Positions 7,234-11,368 of a DNA stretch of 11,368 bases are shown in pieces. The DNA comes from Synergistaceae bacterium. GTDB taxonomy: Bacteria; Synergistota; Synergistia; Synergistales; Synergistaceae. The DNA is taken from positions 1 through 11,368 of the forward strand of contig JAISWP010000031.1 in NCBI GenBank assembly GCA_031271065.1, read 5' to 3'. Every line of letters begins with the position of its first letter. Position 1 is the first letter of the stretch. The notes beneath the pieces were generated by a model, which saw nothing but the letters and a program-made list of their open reading frames with translations, had not been told where the DNA came from and did not search any database. Both the position numbers and the translations under genes were made by a program.

Positions 7234-8298
7234 TCATATCTCCATATCCAAGCTGTATCGCCTCTCGATTTGAGGTTCATTCCTGCTTCCGGTTACGACT
7301 CCCACATACTGCAGGGCAAGCGGTATTCCTTCCAGTTCTCTCCGCAGCTGCGGCTCCGCGTTTCTAACCGCTTCCGCCCCGGCTTCGCTTTCCAGCCTGA
7401 AGCTGACGGACATAGCGCGGCCGTTTGAGATGACACTTCCCTCGACAGGCCCCAGGAAACTGCCGTCGAAGACGAAGGAACTCCGCCACACACCCCGGTC
7501 CTCCTGTCTTTTAAATGAAAAGGCCACCCGAACCATCACCTGTCCGGAAGAGTCCCCCACCGGCCACCAGGGCCTGAGCGTCAGCACTGCCGGGTCGATT
7601 CCGTCTCTGGCAGGGCGTCCGGCCAGAGCGTGAGCTTTGACAAATGTTCTCACTTCTTCGTCGGAATCACCTCGCAGCGCTTCCAGAAGCTCTTTGCGAG
7701 GCAAATGTTTCATGTTTTTCAGCCGTTCCCGTATCTTCTTCCATATCCGCGCCGCGTCCTCCCGGCCGAGCCCCATATACCACACCAGTATAGATACGTT
7801 CTGGCCGGTGAACGGTATGTCTCTTGCCAGGAGTTCGGAAAGAGCGCTCAGTTTCACAGCTTCCCCGCCGCTTTTTATCCACTGCCGTCTCAGTTCCAGC
7901 ACTGTCACCTCGTCGAGGGGCATACCGCGCCTTAAAAGCGCCGCGGCAACGTCGCGGTCTCGCCCCGTAAAACTGGACAGAACCGCCGTATCCTGCTGCT
8001 CCAGCCGCAGTATCGGCGGAGATGAGGACGAATCCCATACCGCCCTGAAGCGCTGCCCCACGAAAAGCGGGACAGTCGAGCGAGCATTCAGGGTATGAGC
8101 GCCGATTCTGACCTGATAGAGATCGCCGCCGCGCCCCGTCACCAGCCCGTCAACCAGGGAACCGTGCGCTATATCGCGTCCCGGCTGCTGCCCATGCCCC
8201 GATACCTGGCGTCCCTCGCTGGCCGGCGGCCTTATTCCGTCAGCGCCTTGCCCCCTCGGGTTTATCGAACCCCCCGGAAGGCCTCCGACGGCCGCCAT
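7234..8298 (-). CDS. FliK-like protein (flagellar hook-length control C-terminal-type domain)
   Basis: A 354-residue protein from the ATG at 8298. Residues 1-45 are Gly/Pro-rich and probably disordered. Residues about 46-100 (LVDGLVTGRGGDLYQVRIGA, then a GQ..RA segment and PPILRLE) look like a small beta-rich domain. The middle (about 110-225) is helical. Residues about 235-336 resemble the FliK hook-length control C-terminal domain: TLRPWWPVGD, then VMVRVAFSF, SSFVFDGSFLGPVEGSV, MSVSFRL and a helix ending LRRELEGIPLALQYVGVV. The gene occupies the ylqG slot of the Bacillus locus, and its product lies beside its expected FlhB-domain partner. No signal peptide or membrane segment is seen. The start overlaps the rnhB stop as TGATG, with GGGGG about 8 bases upstream. 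The FliK link is by pattern only, and the role is unknown. Confidence 0.85.
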   Translation of the reverse strand: MAAVGGLPGGSINPRGQGADGIRPPASEGRQVSGHGQQPGRDIAHGSLVDGLVTGRGGDLYQVRIGAHTLNARSTVPLFVGQRFRAVWDSSSSPPILRLEQQDTAVLSSFTGRDRDVAAALLRRGMPLDEVTVLELRRQWIKSGGEAVKLSALSELLARDIPFTGQNVSILVWYMGLGREDAARIWKKIRERLKNMKHLPRKELLEALRGDSDEEVRTFVKAHALAGRPARDGIDPAVLTLRPWWPVGDSSGQVMVRVAFSFKRQEDRGVWRSSFVFDGSFLGPVEGSVISNGRAMSVSFRLESEAGAEAVRNAEPQLRRELEGIPLALQYVGVVTGSRNEPQIERRYSLDMEI

Positions 8299-8891
8299 CA
8301 CCTCTTGCCCCCGTTAATTTTATGCTTATTGTATCCGCCGAAGCTCAGCCGATGCACTGGTGAAGGACCCAGCATATCCAGCATAAGTCTGTGAGAGGGG
8401 GTAGGATAACCTTTATGGGAAGCGAAACCGTAATCCGGGTAGAGACGGTGGAGAGATATCATCGCGCGGTCGCGGAGAACCTTCGCCGCTACGGACGCGG
8501 CCATCACGGCCGGGACGATGGAGTCCGCCCTGGGAATGGCGCGCTGCAGCGATCTGTCCACGCCCGGTATATAAACGCAGCCGTCGACCACTATAATGTC
8601 GGGTTTCACGCAAAGACGCGCCACGGCGCGCTCCATTGCCCAAAGCGCGGCTCTCAGTATGTTGGTGGAATCTATCCTGCGATGGGAGGCCGCCTGAGCG
8701 GCCCAGATCACTCCAATGCCGTTCATGCGCGCGAAAAGCCTCTCCCGCGCCGCGGGTTTGAGTTTTTTGGAGTCGTCGAGACCTTCGGACAGCAATATGC
8801 GAAACTGAGCGGGAGCAAGAATCGCCGCGGCGGCCACGACAGGCCCCGCTATGGGGCCCCGTCCCGCTTCGTCGACCCCGGCGACGATCAT
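8298..8891 (-). CDS. rnhB: Ribonuclease HII
   Basis: Degrades RNA in RNA:DNA hybrids and nicks at single ribonucleotides left in DNA. The protein has 197 residues, the usual length. The active-site block GVDEAGRGPIAGPVVAAA supplies Asp7 and Glu8. LDDSKKL (38-44) is the family substrate-recognition stretch. VVDG gives Asp103, and Asp123 in RADSIVPAVMAASVAAKVLRD fills the position of the usual GDAKS aspartate, here with Ala instead of Gly before it. The C-terminal YGFASHKGYPTPSH is a strong RNase HII signature. The start is ATG at 8891, 6 bases after the rbgA stop, with GGAG about 10 bases upstream. The rbgA-rnhB order is the same as in Bacillus. Confidence 0.97.
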   Translation of the reverse strand: MIVAGVDEAGRGPIAGPVVAAAAILAPAQFRILLSEGLDDSKKLKPAARERLFARMNGIGVIWAAQAASHRRIDSTNILRAALWAMERAVARLCVKPDIIVVDGCVYIPGVDRSLQRAIPRADSIVPAVMAASVAAKVLRDRAMISLHRLYPDYGFASHKGYPTPSHRLMLDMLGPSPVHRLSFGGYNKHKINGGKR

Positions 8892-8897
8892 AGGATG

Positions 8898-9743
8898 TTA
8901 CTCCGGAAAGGCGGGAAGAGAAGGGCGCTCGAGGCTGAGCCGCCCAAGTCTGCCCTCGGAAAGGGCGTCGATAAATGCCTTTCCGGACGCATCCATATCG
9001 ACGCGTCCGCCGCGGGACAGTTTTCCAAGCCTGCGCCCGATTTTCTCCAGGACATCCCGCGGGGTTCCCTCCGCATCGACGTTCCATGTTCCGCACAAGC
9101 CGGCCATCACGTCCCGATCCTTCAGAAACGCGATACATTCCAGCGCCAGATCCTCCCAGGACGCTATGACCTGCCCTTTGGTGGAAGCGATCCAGGACAT
9201 CATCCTGTGGACGCGCGCGTCGGAGCGAGGGTCCAGGATACCGGGAGAATCCGCCGCAATCCAGTGCGGCCCCTTGAACCAGGAGACTCCTCTGGTCACA
9301 CCAGGCGCCCCGCCGACCACGGCCGCGCGGCGACCGACGAGGCGATTCAAAAACATCGACTTTCCCACATTAGGGGTTCCGACAACGGCGATCCGGACAT
9401 CTCTGTAGTTTTTTTTCGACGAGGACAGGGGCGCGAAAGACTCTACCGCCCGCCCTATCTCTCCGGGCAGGCTGCTTCTGAAGTCGAGCGCCCAGGCTTT
9501 CCTGCCTTTATTCTTGAAATACGCGAGCCACTCGGAAGTTGCGGCGGCATCTGCCAGGTCCGCTTTAGACAGTATCATCCACACGGAGAGCGATTCGGGG
9601 AAACTATCCGCCACCGGAGAGGAGGTAAGCAGCGGCGCCCTGGCGTCTCTCACCTCGAATACGAGGTCCAGCGCGTCCCAGAGCGCCCTGAGCTGTCTGT
9701 ACCCTTTGGCCATGTGGCCGGGGTACCATACTGTACGCGCCAC
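8898..9743 (-). CDS. rbgA: RbgA/YlqF, 50S ribosome assembly GTPase
   Basis: A circularly permuted GTPase that acts late in assembly of the large ribosomal subunit. It has 281 residues. The N-terminal WYPGHMAKG (6-14) is the YlqF signature. The G motifs come in permuted order: G4 SKAD (59-62), then G1 GTPNVGKS (122-129), a G2 threonine at 150 in GVTRG, and G3 DSPGIL (165-170). Two small departures from consensus are visible: SKAD instead of NKAD, and DSPG instead of DTPG. A C-terminal helical RNA-binding region follows. The start is GTG at 9743, one base after the lepB stop, with only a weak ribosome binding site. Translation probably continues from lepB. Confidence 0.96.
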   Translation of the reverse strand: MARTVWYPGHMAKGYRQLRALWDALDLVFEVRDARAPLLTSSPVADSFPESLSVWMILSKADLADAAATSEWLAYFKNKGRKAWALDFRSSLPGEIGRAVESFAPLSSSKKNYRDVRIAVVGTPNVGKSMFLNRLVGRRAAVVGGAPGVTRGVSWFKGPHWIAADSPGILDPRSDARVHRMMSWIASTKGQVIASWEDLALECIAFLKDRDVMAGLCGTWNVDAEGTPRDVLEKIGRRLGKLSRGGRVDMDASGKAFIDALSEGRLGRLSLERPSLPAFPE

Positions 9744-9744
9744 G

Positions 9745-10266
9745 TCAATCCAGCAGACCCGCGCGGCTGAGCGGCCAATACCTGAACACGGCGGGGCCCC
9801 TCATGAGATCCTCCTTCACAAAACCCCAGAAACGGCTGTCCTGGGAATTTATCCGGTTGTCGCCGAGGCAGAAATAATTGCCCGGCGGAATTATCTCCGG
9901 GGCCATAGTGAAGCTGTCCGGGTTCTGCACGTATGGTTCGGCTATCTCACGATCGTTGATAAATACTCGTCCGCCGATTATTTCCACTTTGTCGCCGGGC
10001 AGTCCTATGAGACGCTTGACAAAATCCCTCCGGGGATCGACAGGATATTTGAAGACGACGATCTGGAAGCGTTTCAGCTCCACTTTTGGCAGATGATGCC
10101 AGAACTTGAGGACCATCACGCGGTCTCCCGGTTCAAGCGCCGGGACCATAGAACTGCTCGGAATCCAAAAGGCCTGGATCACGAAGGTTCTTATCAGAAG
10201 CGCAAGCACGATGGCGTAGACTATCGTCTCCAGAACATCACGCCACCAGGGCTTGGGTACAGGCAT
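9745..10266 (-). CDS. lepB: Signal peptidase I
   Basis: A membrane-anchored serine protease that removes signal peptides from exported proteins outside the cytoplasmic membrane. It has 173 residues from the ATG at 10266. Residues about 13-31 form one transmembrane segment. The catalytic serine is Ser39 in IPSSSMVPAL, and the general-base lysine is Lys84 in FVKRLIGLPGD. Box E, GDNRINSQDSRFWG, is at about 136-149. The short length with a single anchor resembles SipS-type enzymes more than E. coli LepB. An upstream in-frame start at 10293 would add nine residues, but AAGGGGG (10280-10274) lies 7 bases before the ATG at 10266 and the promoter -10 box is at 10304-10299, so the shorter form is preferred. 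It is the first gene of the minus-strand operon. Confidence 0.96.
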   Translation of the reverse strand: MPVPKPWWRDVLETIVYAIVLALLIRTFVIQAFWIPSSSMVPALEPGDRVMVLKFWHHLPKVELKRFQIVVFKYPVDPRRDFVKRLIGLPGDKVEIIGGRVFINDREIAEPYVQNPDSFTMAPEIIPPGNYFCLGDNRINSQDSRFWGFVKEDLMRGPAVFRYWPLSRAGLLD

Positions 10267-10298
10267 TTTCGAACCCCCTTCACACTGCGTCAAAATCC

Positions 10299-10327
10299 AT
10301 TAGAACAGTTTATACCGCATGAGTCAA
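10299..10327 (-). promoter_or_regulatory. Sigma70-type promoter of the lepB-trmFO operon
   Basis: On the minus strand, -35 TTGACT (10327-10322) and -10 TCTAAT (10304-10299) are separated by exactly 17 bases. The start of transcription would be near 10292, giving a leader of about 26 bases to the lepB ATG. No other clear promoter is seen in the operon. Predicted from sequence only. Confidence 0.7.
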
Positions 10328-10342
10328 GCGTACAAGCCCCTC

Positions 10343-10372
10343 TTGACGCAAAATACGAACACACTTTATCAT
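10343..10372 (+). promoter_or_regulatory. Promoter of the zinc-ribbon gene
   Basis: -35 TTGACG (10343-10348) and -10 TATCAT (10367-10372) with an 18-base spacer. Transcription would start near 10379, about 50 bases before the ATG at 10431. Its -35 box lies back to back with that of the lepB promoter, 15 bases apart. Confidence 0.55.
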
Positions 10373-10417
10373 AATACCGCTGTAAAAAACTTATTCGGGA
10401 CAATAATGACACAGCAT

Positions 10418-10426
10418 GGAGGTGAT
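10418..10426 (+). promoter_or_regulatory. Near-perfect Shine-Dalgarno site
   Basis: GGAGGTGAT, a nine-base complement to the 16S rRNA 3' end, lies 4 bases before the ATG at 10431. It decides the start of the small zinc-ribbon gene and is the strongest argument that so short a frame is translated. Confidence 0.8.
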
Positions 10427-10430
10427 ACTG

Positions 10431-10592
10431 ATGCGCCGTTACCGTTGTATAGTGTGTGACCACAAGTTCGAGGCGGGAGACAGGGAGACGCCGTACAAAT
10501 GTCCGAAGTGCCGGGAGCGTTTCGTGGAACTGCTGGAAGGACCTCCGGTGAAGGGGAAGCAGTGGGGCAGCAAAAGTTTCAGCGTAAAATAA
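10431..10592 (+). CDS. Small two-CxxC zinc-ribbon / rubredoxin-like protein
   Basis: A 53-residue basic protein beginning MRRYRCIVCDHKFEAGDRE. Two CxxC knuckles, C6/C9 and C24/C27 (YKCPKC), are 14 residues apart. This is the layout of rubredoxin-type and zinc-ribbon domains such as the tail of rubrerythrins, but shorter between knuckles than a classical electron-transfer rubredoxin. The region after the second knuckle (RERFVELLEGPPVKGKQW) resembles the end of rubrerythrin-like small metal proteins. It could bind Zn or Fe; the sequence does not decide which. It is transcribed divergently from lepB, with its own promoter and an excellent ribosome binding site. No terminator is seen before the tRNA gene downstream. 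The coding call is good; the function is unknown. Confidence 0.8.
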   Translation: MRRYRCIVCDHKFEAGDRETPYKCPKCRERFVELLEGPPVKGKQWGSKSFSVK

Positions 10593-10613
10593 TACAATTT
10601 CCGGTTTAAGGTA

Positions 10614-10642
10614 TTGAAATAAGACCGAGCGGCGTTTATAAT
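10614..10642 (+). promoter_or_regulatory. Consensus promoter of tRNA-Val
   Basis: TTGAAA (10614-10619), a 17-base spacer and a perfect TATAAT (10637-10642). Transcription would begin near 10650, about 11 bases before the tRNA 5' end. A near-consensus box pair with a short leader is typical of stable RNA genes. Confidence 0.8.
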
Positions 10643-10660
10643 GCTCACCGTCACTTCTTC

Positions 10661-10735
10661 GGGCAACTAGCTCAGCGGGAGAGCGCCTCCCTCACACGGA
10701 GGAGGTCACAGGTTCGAAACCTGTGTTGCCCACCA
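10661..10735 (+). tRNA. tRNA-Val, anticodon CAC
   Basis: A full cloverleaf can be drawn. Acceptor GGGCAAC pairs with GTTGCCC, D-stem GCTC with GAGC, anticodon stem CCTCC with GGAGG, and T-stem ACAGG with CCTGT. The anticodon loop CTCACAC gives anticodon CAC, reading GUG valine codons. The T-loop TTCGAAA has the U54 that TrmFO would methylate. Discriminator A and the 3' CCA are encoded. It is a single tRNA gene with its own promoter and terminator. Confidence 0.97.
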
Positions 10736-10744
10736 AGAAACAGC

Positions 10745-10778
10745 AAGGGCTTACGGGATTTTTCCGTAAGCCTTTTTT
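10745..10778 (+). terminator. Intrinsic terminator after tRNA-Val
   Basis: GGCTTACGG (10748-10756) pairs perfectly with CCGTAAGCC (10764-10772) around a seven-base loop, followed by six T. The stem can extend by three weaker pairs (AAG against TTT). It begins 10 bases after the encoded CCA. Confidence 0.92.
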
Positions 10779-10870
10779 ATTTCCCTTGTTCTGTATTTGG
10801 GCTTATAGGCCGGAAAGTGTGCACTAAACAACGCATAGCATCAGCAGCGGCGCGAAGCTGCCGAAGGTGT

Positions 10871-10894
10871 TTCCGGACTGGCTTTTGTCCGGAA
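10871..10894. repeat. Perfect 8-bp inverted repeat
   Basis: TTCCGGAC and GTCCGGAA face each other around the eight-base loop TGGCTTTT. It is a stable hairpin without a following T-run on the plus strand. Confidence 0.7.
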
Positions 10895-10975
10895 GACTGC
10901 AGGCCTATATGCTGGAAAGCGGCCGTACTTTCAGGCGCAGGACGTCGAAGTTCCGGCAGATCCGGGCTATGACGA

Positions 10976-11042
10976 TTTGGCGGCCCGGATAAGGAAATGC
11001 GTGGCATTTCCAGGGCCGACAAACTGCGGCGGAGGTTTGTCG
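10976..11042. repeat. Nested and overlapping inverted repeats
   Basis: Outer arms TTTGGCGGCCC (10976-10986) and GGGCCGACAAA (11013-11023) match at 10 of 11 positions. They enclose the perfect hairpin GGAAATGC (10993-11000) / GCATTTCC (11004-11011) with loop GTG. The right outer arm overlaps a second perfect stem, CGACAAAC (11017-11024) with GTTTGTCG (11035-11042), so the two cannot form together. Confidence 0.7.
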
Positions 11043-11087
11043 TGGGAATGGAGCGCAGCGGAATGACCTAGGCAAACCCCCGCCCGA

Positions 11088-11103
11088 GCCGCCTATCGGC
11101 GGC
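11088..11103. repeat. Short GC-rich hairpin
   Basis: GCCGCC (11088-11093) and GGCGGC (11098-11103) around the loop TATC. On the minus strand it lies about 65 bases after the stop of the membrane protein gene, but no T-run follows it. Confidence 0.55.
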
Positions 11104-11168
11104 GAAGCGTATGCAGTCCTGTTATGTGCAGCAGCCCCGTACCTCGTTATACTGATACCGTTTCTCTA

Positions 11169-11368
11169 TTATTTACCACCAACCATGGACTCTATCATAG
11201 TCTTGAATGTTACATACTCCATGCCGGTAAGTGTGGCAATTAACACAAGAATAAATACAATGACGGTTCCTATGGTACGAAAGGGTTTTATACGGCCAGC
11301 GCTTCCTTTTACCGTTTCCAAAATGCCGGTTATGGCAAGGATACCCGTAATTCCCAATAAGACATAGT
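11169..11368 (-). CDS. C-terminal part of a membrane protein, 5' end outside the window
   Basis: The frame is open from the right edge to a TAA at 11171-11169, giving 65 residues (YVLLGITGILAITGILET at the left of the fragment). Two hydrophobic segments are visible: the one at the window edge, and IGTVIVFILVLIATLTG. A short basic loop (KGSAGRIKPFR) lies between them and a short tail ends MVGGK. This looks like the last two transmembrane helices of a transporter or other polytopic protein. I do not recognise the family. A TTG at 11357 could in principle start a 62-residue protein, but the frame continues upstream without a stop, so a truncated larger gene is more likely. Confidence 0.65.
   Translation of the reverse strand, partial: YVLLGITGILAITGILETVKGSAGRIKPFRTIGTVIVFILVLIATLTGMEYVTFKTMIESMVGGK

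Larger units (their letters stand above)
10779..11168. other. Non-coding spacer rich in inverted repeats
   Basis: About 390 bases with no convincing gene. It holds a series of inverted repeats: TATAGGCC (10804-10811) with GGCCTATA (10902-10909); GCAGC (10844-10848) with GCTGC (10857-10861); a perfect 8-bp hairpin at 10871-10894; a nested set at 10976-11042; and a 6-bp hairpin at 11088-11103. A plus-strand frame without ATG is open from 10839 to 11066 and may be a gene remnant or chance. No T-run follows these hairpins on either strand, so they are not ordinary terminators. Which transcript, if any, they belong to is unclear. Confidence 0.6.

Noticed and set aside
8391..9770. Plus-strand open frame of about 459 codons opposite rnhB and rbgA
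   Set aside because: Antisense to two conserved genes with intact active-site motifs; no domain seen.
10267..10293. Upstream start for LepB adding nine residues
   Set aside because: It falls at the predicted transcription start and has no good ribosome binding site, whereas AAGGGGG precedes the ATG at 10266.
10439..10666. Minus-strand 75-codon frame over the zinc-ribbon gene
   Set aside because: It runs into the tRNA 5' end and its promoter and is antisense to a frame with far better initiation signals.
10777..11022. Minus-strand 81-codon frame in the spacer
   Set aside because: It overlaps the tRNA terminator and the inverted repeats, has no clear ribosome binding site and the product looks like random Arg/Pro/Ser-rich sequence.
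11088..11103. Terminator for the right-edge membrane protein
   Set aside because: The hairpin is GC-rich but is not followed by a T-run on the minus strand, so I list it only as an inverted repeat.
1..11368. Search for a CRISPR array, insertion sequence, toxin-antitoxin pair or defence system
   Set aside because: No regularly spaced direct repeats, transposase or integrase motifs, terminal repeats or recognisable defence genes are visible. Although a tRNA gene is present, I see no duplicated tRNA 3' end that would mark an attachment site.

Overview
The window is a compact bacterial housekeeping locus. From about 10.3 kb down to the left edge it is one long run of minus-strand genes with junctions of 19 bases or fewer, several of them overlapping. 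It reads, in transcription order: lepB (signal peptidase I), rbgA/ylqF (ribosome assembly GTPase), rnhB (RNase HII), a FliK-like gene, a short FlhB C-domain gene, yraN (UPF0102), comM, dprA, a small Smg/DUF494-like gene, topA, and trmFO, which is cut by the window edge. One good sigma70-type promoter (TTGACT, 17 bases, TCTAAT) lies just upstream of lepB. I see no terminator or clear internal promoter, so the whole run is probably a single operon, perhaps continuing past the left edge.

The order rbgA, rnhB, (FliK-like), (FlhB-like), ..., dprA, topA, trmFO resembles the Bacillus subtilis ylqF-rnhB-ylqG-ylqH-(sucCD)-smf-topA-trmFO stretch. The dprA/Smg-like/topA order recalls the dprA-smg-topA clusters of proteobacteria. 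The DNA is GC-rich with many GTG and TTG starts. TrmFO is the folate/FAD-dependent tRNA U54 methyltransferase typical of many Gram-positive-type and other deep lineages, not of enterobacteria. My best guess is a member of the Synergistota or a related diderm anaerobe, but this is an inference from gene order and composition and is not secure.

To the right, a short divergent region holds back-to-back promoters: one for the lepB operon and one for a plus-strand 53-codon two-CxxC zinc-ribbon/rubredoxin-like gene that has a near-perfect ribosome binding site. Next comes a tRNA-Val(CAC) gene with its own consensus promoter and a strong intrinsic terminator. About 390 bases without a convincing gene follow. 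This stretch is crowded with inverted repeats, some of which are mutually exclusive pairings. The window ends inside the C-terminal part of a minus-strand membrane protein.

Functionally the operon joins protein export (LepB), 50S assembly (RbgA), RNA:DNA hybrid removal (RnhB), DNA uptake/recombination-type factors (YraN, ComM, DprA), DNA supercoiling (TopA) and tRNA modification (TrmFO). The two least explained members are the FliK-like/FlhB-like pair, which looks like a detached piece of the flagellar export switch. Other points worth attention are the charged tails of TopA, the Smg-like protein between dprA and topA, and the hairpin-rich spacer. I found no clear evidence of a mobile element, CRISPR array or defence system.
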